Below are positions 8,422 through 16,790 of a stretch of 64,000 nt of DNA, in pieces. The notes below the pieces were generated by a model. That model ran no database searches and was not told where the DNA came from. It saw only the letters and a list, made by a program, of their open reading frames with translations. This stretch comes from Leadbetterella sp. (lineage in GTDB: Bacteria > Bacteroidota > Bacteroidia > Cytophagales > Spirosomataceae): positions 291,966 to 355,965 of the forward strand of contig JAHBUH010000002.1 of NCBI GenBank assembly GCA_019638185.1, written 5' to 3'. A program made the position numbers and the translations under genes. The stretch's first letter is position 1. Each line of letters opens with the position of its first letter.

Positions 8422-9746
8422 ATTGATCGGGGTTTAACAAAGAAATGAAACCAGGCATATCCCAGTAAAAGGAGCAGGAAAAACACAAGGGCCACACCGG
8501 TATTATAAATGATCATGGCGATCATGGCCACCACGGCTATGACCAGCGAAATCACCGGGAACCAGGGGTAGAGCGGTACCTTGAAAGGCCGGGGCAATTC
8601 CGGGTTCTTCTTCCGGAGAATGAGTACGGTAACCGAAGAGAAAATATACAGCGTAATGGCCCCGAAGCAGGCAATGGTGATGATGTCACCGGTTTTCCCG
8701 GTGAGAAGGGCTATAATACCGATGACCATATTTATCACCAGGGCATTGGCCGGTGTTTTGAACCGGGAATGCACTTTTCCGAAAAGGGAGGGAATATAAT
8801 GGACCCGGCCGAATTCAAAAGTGGACCGGCCCGCCGCCAGGATGATCCCGTGGAAGGAGGCTACCAGCCCCAGCAGGCCCACGCTGATCAGGAGGTGGTA
8901 CAGGAAGGCGTTATCACCGGTAATGACGGATAAGGCCAGGGGAAGCGGGGAATCAGAGGGCTCAGCGCCCGGATGGGGGTAAACGATGGTCTCCCAGCCG
9001 CCGATGCCCACTGCAGAAATAAAGGTCAGGATACACAATATCACCAGGGTGAGCAAAGCCGAACCGAAGCCGATCAGCACATTCCGCTGGGGATTAATGG
9101 CTTCTTCGGCCACATTGGCCACCCCTTCAATGGCCAGAAAAAACCAGATGGCGAACGGAATGGCCGCCCAGGCTCCGGCCCAGCCGTTCGGTAAGGGGTT
9201 TTTGTGCAGGTTTTCCATTTCAAAGTGGGGCAGGGTCACCCCTGCAAAAATCAGGAGCTCCACCACCGCCAGGATGGTAATGACCAGCTCAAAGGTGGCC
9301 GCCGCCTTTACGCCGTAGATGTTAAGCCCGGTAAAAATCAGGTAGGCGGCAATGGATATGGCAATGACCGGGATGCCGGGGAAAAACAGGTGAAAATAAG
9401 CACCGATAGCCGCAGCAATGGCCGGAGGCGCAAAGACAAATTCAATGATCTGGGCCAGGCCGGCGATAAACCCGGCGTCTTTGCCCAGGGCTTTGGTGGC
9501 GTAATCAAATACCCCTCCGGCTTTGGGAATAGCGCAGGCCAGCTCCGTATACGAAAAGGTAAAAGTGACATACATAATGATGATGAGGAAAGTGGCTGCT
9601 GCCAGGCCGTAGGTGCCGCCGGCTTCCAGGCCGAGATTCCAGCCGAAGTACATCCCGGAGATTACATAGCCTACGCCAAGTCCCCACAGCATCAGCGGGC
9701 CGAGGGTTCGCGACAAGTGGTTTTCAGGAAGGTTGGGTTTTGACAT
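8418..9746 (-). CDS. APC-superfamily permease, ethanolamine permease type
   Basis: About 12 hydrophobic segments. The N-terminal stretch LWGLGVGYVISGMYFGWN and the segment FTFSYTELACAIPKAGG, then ARALG-like and QIIEFVFAPPAIA, are the signature of proteobacterial ethanolamine permeases in the amino acid/polyamine/organocation superfamily. I start it at MSKPNLPENHL (ATG 9744-9746). An ATG at 9761 is also possible, and longer starts would run into the divergent gene. It is the first gene of the operon and supplies the predicted amine substrate. Confidence 0.85.
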   Translation of the reverse strand: MSKPNLPENHLSRTLGPLMLWGLGVGYVISGMYFGWNLGLEAGGTYGLAAATFLIIIMYVTFTFSYTELACAIPKAGGVFDYATKALGKDAGFIAGLAQIIEFVFAPPAIAAAIGAYFHLFFPGIPVIAISIAAYLIFTGLNIYGVKAAATFELVITILAVVELLIFAGVTLPHFEMENLHKNPLPNGWAGAWAAIPFAIWFFLAIEGVANVAEEAINPQRNVLIGFGSALLTLVILCILTFISAVGIGGWETIVYPHPGAEPSDSPLPLALSVITGDNAFLYHLLISVGLLGLVASFHGIILAAGRSTFEFGRVHYIPSLFGKVHSRFKTPANALVINMVIGIIALLTGKTGDIITIACFGAITLYIFSSVTVLILRKKNPELPRPFKVPLYPWFPVISLVIAVVAMIAMIIYNTGVALVFFLLLLLGYAWFHFFVKPRSI

Positions 9747-9832
9747 ATTCTGAATTTTCATGCTAAATATAGGAAAAGTTGATGCAGGAAATAAAAAAAT
9801 ATGCACATCTTTACTCGTATGGAGGGGGATAT

Positions 9833-10936
9833 ATGGAAAAAGCCCCTGTGTATAAAACGATGAGTATGTATAAAGCAGATAAAATCAGGAAGTTTACGGA
9901 ACAAGTCTTCAAATCCATCGGCTGCCCGGCCAAAGACGCCCGCCTGGCCGCCGATATCCTGGTCAGTGCCGACCTGAACGGCGTGGATTCCCACGGTGTG
10001 GCCCGACTGGCCGGCTATGTACGCCTTTATGATCACGGCCGGCTGAACCCCGCGCCGGAGATTAAAGTCATTCACGAAACGCCTTCCACGGCTACCGTAG
10101 ACGGTGACCGGGGCCTGGGCCTGGTGGTGGCGCCTTATGCTATGAAACTGGCCATGAAAAAGGCCAAAAAGACCGGTTCCGGCTGGGTTTCCGTTCAGAA
10201 TTCCAATCACTTCGGAATAGCGGGCTACCACGCCTCGCTGGCCCTGGAGCAAGACATGATAGGCTGGGCCATGACCAATGCCGCCCCCCTGGTGGTTCCC
10301 ACGTTTTCCCGGGAAAAATTATTAGGTACCAATCCCATTGCCGTGGCTGTACCGGCGGGTGAACAGCCGGCCTTCCTGGCCGATTTTGCCACTACAGCGG
10401 TGGCCTACGGCAAGATGGAGATCCTGCAGCGGAAAGGCGAAAAGGCGCCCATCGGGTGGGTACAGGATGAGGCCGGGAATCCTACCGATAATGCCAATGC
10501 GGTGAAAGAAGGTGGCGGCCTCCTGCCGCTGGGCGGTGACCGCGAGCACGGCAGCCACAAAGGCTACGGGCTGGGCGCCGTGGTGGATATCTTCTCCGGC
10601 GTGCTGTCAGGGGCTAATTTCGGCCCGTGGGTGCCGCCCTTTGCCACCGCCGGCTTCCAGGGAGTAGCCGCTGAACAGGTAGGCAGGGGCACGGGGCATT
10701 TCCTGGGCGCCATGCGGATAGACGGCTTCCGCCCCAAAGAAGAGTTTAAGGCCCACATGGATAAGTGGATCACGCGCTTCCGCTCGGCAAAAGCCGTAGA
10801 CGGCCAAAGCGTGCAGATCCCCGGCGACCAGGAGCGCCGTTATAAAGCCGAGCGCCTGGCGCAGGGGATCCCGCTGAATGATAAAGTAGTGGAGAGCCTG
10901 GCGGAATTAGGGGAGCGGTTCGGAATAAAGTGGTAA
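9833..10936 (+). CDS. LDH2/malate-type NAD(P)-dependent oxidoreductase
   Basis: A 367-residue member of the malate/L-lactate/ureidoglycolate dehydrogenase (LDH2) family, which oxidises 2-hydroxyacids with a non-Rossmann NAD fold. Motifs are the N-terminal helix set with GVDSHGVARL, VDGDRGLGLVVA, VQNSNHFGIAGYH, TNPIAVAVPAG, FATTAVAYGK and GSHKGYGLG. I choose the ATG at 9833 because GGAGGGGG lies 4 bases upstream; an in-frame ATG at 9779 would add 18 atypical residues. It is divergent from the ethanolamine-type operon, and a functional link is possible but not shown. The substrate is unknown. Confidence 0.85.
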   Translation: MEKAPVYKTMSMYKADKIRKFTEQVFKSIGCPAKDARLAADILVSADLNGVDSHGVARLAGYVRLYDHGRLNPAPEIKVIHETPSTATVDGDRGLGLVVAPYAMKLAMKKAKKTGSGWVSVQNSNHFGIAGYHASLALEQDMIGWAMTNAAPLVVPTFSREKLLGTNPIAVAVPAGEQPAFLADFATTAVAYGKMEILQRKGEKAPIGWVQDEAGNPTDNANAVKEGGGLLPLGGDREHGSHKGYGLGAVVDIFSGVLSGANFGPWVPPFATAGFQGVAAEQVGRGTGHFLGAMRIDGFRPKEEFKAHMDKWITRFRSAKAVDGQSVQIPGDQERRYKAERLAQGIPLNDKVVESLAELGERFGIKW

Positions 10937-10941
10937 TAACC

Positions 10942-12681
10942 TTATTGTTTTTCCATCCAGATCCGGTTCAGCCATAGTTCCCGGTTACCGGCCACCCGGA
11001 ATTCCACTTTGTTTTTACCGGGCGTTTTAAGGGTGATTTTGCCCAAATTCCGGTCGGTAAATTCATCGGTGTAATTTTTTTCATTGGGCTCCACCACCAC
11101 TTTGCCGTCCGGGTTCAGCGTGCCTTTCAGCACGGTGTCTCCCACCTTTATTTCTATGGCCAGGGGATGGGCGGAGGGATTATGGGCCGATACGTCTATT
11201 TTGTAGGTTCCTTCTTCAGGCAGGTAGACTTCCCACTGCAATGGTTCTGCAGCCGTAATGATCCGCTCCGGCCGGGTGCCGTCGTATTTCTTTATGGTAA
11301 AATTCCCGGCATTCAAGAGGTTAGAGGCATTCAGGGCAAACCCGCCGAAGGTAGATTCTGCGGCTATATTTTTATCCAGGGAGATATCATCAAATTCCAG
11401 CTTAATAATGGAATTATAACCATCAGCCGGTCTTTTGGGTACTTTGATATGCATCAGCGGGCCCCATTGCTCAAGGGTCAGCTCCCGGGTCTTGCCGTTT
11501 TCCAGCAGCAGCTGAGCACTTTTCGGAGTGCTGGTGATGCCGGAAACCCGCAGCGTCTGATCCAGTGGCCAGTTAAATACGTGAAGGTATACTTCGTTAC
11601 CTGATTTCGTTATTTTACCCCAGTCGTGCTGGTTAGGCCTCAGGCCCACGCCGGTATTGTTATAAACGGCCTGGCCGTAATGGCCCAGCCATTTGCCCAG
11701 GTCTTCCAGGCGGGATACGCTTTCCCACGACAGGGAGCCGTCTGCCCGCGGACCGATATTCAGCGTGTAGCCACCGTTCAGGCTGACGTTCCCGATCAGC
11801 GATTTGAAGAGCTGGGCACTGGATTTCCATTCCTTTTCCTGGCCGTTATAGCCCCAGGAGTGGGCTATGGTCCCGGGCGTTTCCCAGGGATGGGTGATGT
11901 ATTGAGAGCCGAAAACGTTATCGCCCAGGGTCTGGAAATCCACGTATTTGGTGTCGGCAGGTAAGCCCAGCCGCGAGTTAATCAGGCAGTTAGGCTGTAA
12001 TTCCCGGATAAGGTTAGCGGCTTGTTCCAGCTGCTCTTTTTTGAAGATGCTTTTTTCGTAGGGGATCCACATATCAAACCACATGATGGCGATATCGCCG
12101 TAGTTGGTCAGCAGCTCCCGCAGCTGGGGGATGGCCTTTTCCTGCCAGTACTGGTTAAACTGCTCGTCGGTCACCCGGCCTTTTATTTCCTGGTTATGAT
12201 CCCAGGCGTAGGGGTGTTCCCAGTCTATCCAGTGCGAATAGTAGAAACCCAGCTTCATGTCGTGCTTTTTGCAGGCGGCCGCCAGTTCTTTGAGCACATC
12301 GCGGCCGGAGCCCGACAGGTTAGGCAGGGAGTAGTTACCTACTTTGGTATCCCACAGGGCCACGCCATCGTGATGTTTGGAGGTCATGATGATGTATTTC
12401 ATGCCTGATTTTTTAGCCAGGAGCACCCATTCTTCGGGGTTGATATTCTCCCAGTCGAAACGCTTGGCCAGTTCCCCGTATTCTTCCTTGGAGATCCGGT
12501 TCCGGTAGCGTATCCATTCGGCGTAATTATTCCTGTACCGTAAATTTTCCCCTTTCCACATTCCTTCAGCGGCGGAGTAGAGTCCCCAGTGAATAAACAT
12601 ACCGAAGCGGGCTTTTTCAAACCATGAGGATTGGGCCTGTGTGGCAAAGGAGATCAGGCATAAAATAAAAACTTTCTTCAT
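10942..12681 (-). CDS. GH29 alpha-L-fucosidase, secreted
   Basis: Retaining exo-alpha-L-fucosidase (579 residues) with a signal peptide (MKKVFILCLISFATQAQ). The GH29 barrel shows FGMFIHWGLYS (His31-Trp-Gly), MTSKHHDGVALW, GFYYSHWIDW and the nucleophile in IMWFDMW (Asp203). After residue 360 come C-terminal beta-domains, the last resembling a carbohydrate-binding module. It ends 5 bases from the convergent LDH2-type gene. It lies next to the SusC/SusD locus but is separated from it by an opposite-strand gene, so it probably has its own promoter. Confidence 0.9.
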   Translation of the reverse strand: MKKVFILCLISFATQAQSSWFEKARFGMFIHWGLYSAAEGMWKGENLRYRNNYAEWIRYRNRISKEEYGELAKRFDWENINPEEWVLLAKKSGMKYIIMTSKHHDGVALWDTKVGNYSLPNLSGSGRDVLKELAAACKKHDMKLGFYYSHWIDWEHPYAWDHNQEIKGRVTDEQFNQYWQEKAIPQLRELLTNYGDIAIMWFDMWIPYEKSIFKKEQLEQAANLIRELQPNCLINSRLGLPADTKYVDFQTLGDNVFGSQYITHPWETPGTIAHSWGYNGQEKEWKSSAQLFKSLIGNVSLNGGYTLNIGPRADGSLSWESVSRLEDLGKWLGHYGQAVYNNTGVGLRPNQHDWGKITKSGNEVYLHVFNWPLDQTLRVSGITSTPKSAQLLLENGKTRELTLEQWGPLMHIKVPKRPADGYNSIIKLEFDDISLDKNIAAESTFGGFALNASNLLNAGNFTIKKYDGTRPERIITAAEPLQWEVYLPEEGTYKIDVSAHNPSAHPLAIEIKVGDTVLKGTLNPDGKVVVEPNEKNYTDEFTDRNLGKITLKTPGKNKVEFRVAGNRELWLNRIWMEKQ

Positions 12682-12703
12682 AGAGAGCAGGTTGTTAATT
12701 CGT

Positions 12704-12711
12704 CAAATATA
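12704..12711 (-). promoter_or_regulatory. -7 promoter element of the GH29 gene
   Basis: On the minus strand TATATTTG fits TAnnTTTG, 22 bases before the GH29 start codon. No clear -33 box was found. Confidence 0.4.
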
Positions 12712-12787
12712 AGTTTTTTTATTTCTCTTTTATGCTGAAATTTGCTTCAAAAACAGGCTTTATCTGAAATAGCCAAATTTTATACCT

Positions 12788-13234
12788 ATGAAAAAGTTAA
12801 TTACCCTTGTTTTATTCTTCACCTGTTTTACCGGCTATTCTCAAACACGGGAAGCGGATTCCGTGCGGGAAACCATTAACCGGTTTTTTGATGCCATGCG
12901 GAATTCGGATTCTGCTGCCATGAAAAGCGTGGTGGCTTCCGGGGCTATCCTTCAGACCATTACGGCAACCAATGACATAAAACCCGGCGATTTTGCTGCT
13001 TTTTACTCGTCTGTGGCCAAGGCGGCAAAAGGAAGCCTTGACGAGCGTATCACTTTCGGTACGGTGAATACCGACGGCAACCTGGCGGCCGCCTGGACCC
13101 CCTATGAATTTTATTATAACGGGAAGTTTTCCCACTGCGGGGTAAACAGCTTCCAGCTGCATAAAGAAAACGGGGCCTGGAAGATCCGGTATGTGATCGA
13201 TACCCGCCGGAAAGAAGACTGTGTAAAAAATTAA
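12788..13234 (+). CDS. Secreted SnoaL/NTF2-like protein (DUF4440 type)
   Basis: A 148-residue protein with a signal peptide (MKKLITLVLFFTCFTGYSQ), then an NTF2-like alpha+beta fold: VRETINRFFDAMRNSDSAAMKSVV, a central strand region and GVNSFQLHKENGAWKIRYVIDTRR at the C-terminus. Such proteins are periplasmic or exported with unknown ligands. It lies alone on the plus strand between the GH29 and GH127 genes, and its last 4 bases overlap the 3' end of the GH127 gene. No specific function can be given. Confidence 0.8.
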   Translation: MKKLITLVLFFTCFTGYSQTREADSVRETINRFFDAMRNSDSAAMKSVVASGAILQTITATNDIKPGDFAAFYSSVAKAAKGSLDERITFGTVNTDGNLAAAWTPYEFYYNGKFSHCGVNSFQLHKENGAWKIRYVIDTRRKEDCVKN

Positions 13235-15093
13235 TGCCTGCTGTACAGCTGGGGGATCCATACCCGGTAGACGGGCTTGTCCGGTGCATAGCCGGCTGAG
13301 GCGTAGTCACAAAACATGAGCTTTACAGGCCCTGCCCCCTCTTCCGTAAATGATTCGGTGATAAATTTAGCCTTAAACCCGCTGCCCTGCTTTGTGCGGT
13401 CTGCTGCCTCTAACTCTATGTATCCCGGCTCACTTCTGACCGGCGTGAAGGCCTTGGCCACATCGTAGTGGGCCTGACGGCTATCCAGAGCCAGCAGGAC
13501 AGGGCCGCGCAGGATGGTGTGAAAGGCAGGGGTTTCTCCCTGGCTGAGGAGCCTTCCCCGCATATCAAACCCGATATGAATGCGGTCTCCTTTTTTCCAC
13601 GGCCGGGTTATGAACAGGTATTCTCCGGGTACAGTGGGGTAGGGCTCCCCGTTAACGGTTACCTCATGGCGTTTACTCCAGGCCGGGATACGCAGGGCCA
13701 CGGTAAAGGTCTCCGCTGCGGAGGGTTCTACCAGGATATCGGCCGTTTCTGTTTCCGGGTAGGAGGTTTCCTGCCGGATCACCAGTTCTTTGCCGTAGGG
13801 AGTGGACAGGCTGTAGGTTCCTGCCACGAAATAATTAATGGAAGCGCCTTCTCCGGAGCGCATCACAATGTGCCGGGGGAAGTTAAAGAGGCCCCGCGGG
13901 CCGCTGGCGTCACAGCAGTTCAGGTGCATGCCGCACTGCCCGCTTCCGGGAAGCCGCTGGCCGGTCAGGGGCGTATATTTGGCCCAGTGCAGCCCGTCAG
14001 GGCTTACGGCGCCCAGCAGGGCATTGTAAAAAGTCTGCTCTGCCGCGTCAGCATACCGGGCATCGCCGGTGAGCCGGAGCAGCTGGTGGCTGAGTTTCAG
14101 CCAGGTGACCGTTACGCAGGTTTCCTGGTAATGCCGGATGGGCAGGGCCTGGAGAGCCTTTCCGCCAAACCACATTTCAGCGGCAGCGCCGGACCCGGCC
14201 ACGTTGATCTCGGTATCGTAAATGTTTTGCCAGGCCGTGATCACGGCGTCGCGATAAGCGGTTTTCCCGGTCAGCCGGTACAGCTCCAGGAGGCCCTCGT
14301 AGCACGACATCATCTCATAGGCTTTCTGTCCCTGCTCCCAGCTGTACCATTCCTTAGGTGCGGGAAAACGCTGCCCTACGTTAACGTTAGATTTACGGAT
14401 GAGGCCGGGGCCCTGGTCTGTGTCCCATTGCCTGACGATCTCCTCTGCAAAAGCGAGGTAACGCGGTTCACCGGTGAGGCGGTAGAGCTGGCAGACGGGT
14501 TCCAGCACCGAGGAGGCCGCCATACCGCGGTAATTGCCCCGGATCACGATGCTGCCTCCTACGGCGGCCAGCTCGGCCATCAGGTGGTCAGCCAGTTTTT
14601 TAGCAGCCTGAAGCGCGGGGGCGTAGCCGCTCAGCTCATAATAATCCAGCAGGCCCAGCATACAGTATTTGCGGCCCCAGATGTCCCATTGCTCCAGGCG
14701 ATGATCCGGGGCGTAGTTACCGATATACCCGTCGGGCGTCTGCGTGGCAATGAGCTTATCCACGGCTTCCCGCAGCAGGCTGCTGAGCGCCGGAGAAGGT
14801 GCATAACGCTGGGCAGAAATGGCCGATGTGATCCATTTTCCCCAGAATTCCGACTGCCAGCGATGGGTTTCATTGCGGTGCCGGAAGGGCTCCACCAGGT
14901 GATCCACGTCCTGACCTACTATACCATTACTATAAACACCCGCAAAGCGGCTCTCCCTGCTTCCCCAGGAACAGGTATAGGGGCCGGGGCTGAACAGCAG
15001 CTTATCGGCCCGCGGGCTGTCTGCCTGGCTGAAAGCCACCGGCGCAAAATGGAGAAGCAGAAATAAGCCTGCAAAGCGGGTGTAACGTTTCAT
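13231..15093 (-). CDS. GH127 (DUF1680) beta-L-arabinofuranosidase-like protein, secreted
   Basis: A 620-residue protein with a signal peptide and an (alpha/alpha)6 barrel of the GH127 family. The zinc/cysteine catalytic set known from the Bifidobacterium enzyme HypBA1 (Glu-x-Cys and Cys-Cys) is visible as QETCVTV (Glu324, Cys326) and LNCCDASGPR (Cys393-Cys394). It should remove beta-L-arabinofuranosyl or related sugars. It starts 3 bases after the PafA gene and is the last gene of the SusC-SusD-PafA-GH127 run. Family members with other sugar specificities exist, so the exact linkage is open. Confidence 0.87.
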   Translation of the reverse strand: MKRYTRFAGLFLLLHFAPVAFSQADSPRADKLLFSPGPYTCSWGSRESRFAGVYSNGIVGQDVDHLVEPFRHRNETHRWQSEFWGKWITSAISAQRYAPSPALSSLLREAVDKLIATQTPDGYIGNYAPDHRLEQWDIWGRKYCMLGLLDYYELSGYAPALQAAKKLADHLMAELAAVGGSIVIRGNYRGMAASSVLEPVCQLYRLTGEPRYLAFAEEIVRQWDTDQGPGLIRKSNVNVGQRFPAPKEWYSWEQGQKAYEMMSCYEGLLELYRLTGKTAYRDAVITAWQNIYDTEINVAGSGAAAEMWFGGKALQALPIRHYQETCVTVTWLKLSHQLLRLTGDARYADAAEQTFYNALLGAVSPDGLHWAKYTPLTGQRLPGSGQCGMHLNCCDASGPRGLFNFPRHIVMRSGEGASINYFVAGTYSLSTPYGKELVIRQETSYPETETADILVEPSAAETFTVALRIPAWSKRHEVTVNGEPYPTVPGEYLFITRPWKKGDRIHIGFDMRGRLLSQGETPAFHTILRGPVLLALDSRQAHYDVAKAFTPVRSEPGYIELEAADRTKQGSGFKAKFITESFTEEGAGPVKLMFCDYASAGYAPDKPVYRVWIPQLYSRH

Positions 15094-15095
15094 TG

Positions 15096-16748
15096 CTATT
15101 TCAAGGCTTCTATCACCGGACTACCTATACTTCCGTTCGGAGGCAGCATATGCAGAAGGGCTGAAATGGTAGGCGCAATATCCGCAATGGTGGTGCGGCG
15201 CAGGGTTTCCCCGGGTTTTACGCCCCACCCAAACAGCGCAAACGGCACGTGGGTATCATTGTTATACGGTGTACCGTGGTTACTTCCGCGGGCACCCCAG
15301 GAAACCCAGCCCGGCCGCGGAACCATCATAATGTCGCCGCTCCGTTTTACATTCACCAGGTTTTTATACAGTTCCAGCTGGTAAGGGGTCAGCTGTTCCT
15401 CATTCAGCTTTTTCAGGTTAATCACATCTGCAATGGCCGGATCGGTGATGAGAGCCTCCTTAATGACGGCATGTATCTGGTCCTGGGAAATGCCCTTTTC
15501 TTTCATCAGGGCGTGGTCCAGGTAAAACTGCCCGTTAGTCATGGACCGAACGAACTCGCCCTCACCAAAAGCCGCTTTCAGGGCTTTTTTGAGATCGTCC
15601 CGGAGTTTGGCAGAGGGCACCAGGCCGCCGGGCAGCTTATGCTCTTTCCAGTAACCGGCGGCATCGGCCACGCCGTGGTCGGCAGAAATGAAGACGGTGT
15701 AGTTATCTTTTCCTACCCAGCTGTCCAGGAAAGTAAACATTTCGGCAAAGTCACGGTCCATCCGAAGATAAACATCCTCTATTTCTATGGAATTAGGCCC
15801 ATACATGTGGCCTACGGCATCCGGAGAAGAGAAGCTCACGGCCAGGAAATCGGTGAAGGGGCCTTTGCCCAGGTTCTCATTTTTGACGGCGGCTATGGCC
15901 AGGTCTTTGAGCAGGGTATTGCCCCATGGCGAGGTGGTTACGGCGCCGTACGGATTTCCGGAAGTTCCGCTGAGGTCATGGGGGAAGGTGGAGGCAGTTT
16001 CGCCGGTAAAGAGGCCTTCCCACGGGGTGTCATCTCTCGAGCTTTCGGTGTATTGGTCTATAGGAAGCAGGGTTTTCCATCCTTCCCGGGCGTATTGAGC
16101 CGGCAGTTTTTTATCGTTATATTCTTTCACCCAGGCCGGCAGTTCATCCCGGTAGAAGGTGCTGGTGACAAAGTTCCCGGTTTTGGAGTCATACCAGTAG
16201 GCAGCATCGGCTGTATGCCCGGCCGGAAGGATGGCCCCGCGGTCTTTGATGGAAACGCCGATAGACTTGGAGCGGAAATTGGTGGCCAGCTTGAGCTGAT
16301 CGGCGATGGTGGTGACCAGCAGGTTCCGGGGTGACATCTTGCCCACAGATTCGGTAGGGCTGCCCACTACTTTGGCCGTAGTGTCTTCCACGCAGTATAC
16401 ACCATGCCCCTGAATGGGATCATACCAGTCGTTCCCGATGATCCCGTGAATAGCCGGCGCCGAACCGGTATAAATGGAGGCATGGCCGGCCGCCGTGATG
16501 GTCAGCGCATAATGGTAATGATTATTCCGGGCCGTAAATCCCTGGTTCATGAACCGTTTTATACCTCCCTCCGTGTATTTATCATAAAAGCGGTAAAAGT
16601 AATCGTAACGCATCTGGTCTACTACGATGCCCACCACCAGTTTGGGTCGGGATACCTCCCGGGAGGCGGCGGCAACGGGTTTTGGTTTTTGGGCGTAGAG
16701 GCCTGTTGTCAGAAACAAGCCGGTAATAAATTGAATCAGGTATTTCAT
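15096..16748 (-). CDS. pafA: PafA-type alkaline phosphatase, periplasmic
   Basis: Alkaline-phosphatase-superfamily phosphomonoesterase (550 residues) with a signal peptide (MKYLIQFITGLFLTTGLYAQ). VVDQMRYDYFYRF gives the first metal ligand. LTITAAGHASIYTG carries the nucleophile Thr85. Asn106 (GNDWYD) and Lys168/Arg170 (SIKDR) keep the same spacing as Thr79, Asn100, Lys162 and Arg164 of the characterised PafA. ADHGVAD and NHGTPYNNDTHVP supply further metal ligands. It lies 42 bases after SusD and 3 before the GH127 gene, an unusual place for this phosphatase. Confidence 0.87.
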   Translation of the reverse strand: MKYLIQFITGLFLTTGLYAQKPKPVAAASREVSRPKLVVGIVVDQMRYDYFYRFYDKYTEGGIKRFMNQGFTARNNHYHYALTITAAGHASIYTGSAPAIHGIIGNDWYDPIQGHGVYCVEDTTAKVVGSPTESVGKMSPRNLLVTTIADQLKLATNFRSKSIGVSIKDRGAILPAGHTADAAYWYDSKTGNFVTSTFYRDELPAWVKEYNDKKLPAQYAREGWKTLLPIDQYTESSRDDTPWEGLFTGETASTFPHDLSGTSGNPYGAVTTSPWGNTLLKDLAIAAVKNENLGKGPFTDFLAVSFSSPDAVGHMYGPNSIEIEDVYLRMDRDFAEMFTFLDSWVGKDNYTVFISADHGVADAAGYWKEHKLPGGLVPSAKLRDDLKKALKAAFGEGEFVRSMTNGQFYLDHALMKEKGISQDQIHAVIKEALITDPAIADVINLKKLNEEQLTPYQLELYKNLVNVKRSGDIMMVPRPGWVSWGARGSNHGTPYNNDTHVPFALFGWGVKPGETLRRTTIADIAPTISALLHMLPPNGSIGSPVIEALK

Positions 16749-16790
16749 TCAGGAATGTTTTAATTGTACAAATCTAAGAAATTAAAAGAA

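Noticed and set aside
13468-15066. A 532-codon frame opposite the GH127 gene
   Set aside because: A shadow of the GC-rich GH127 gene; no family motifs, while the minus strand has a signal peptide and catalytic residues.
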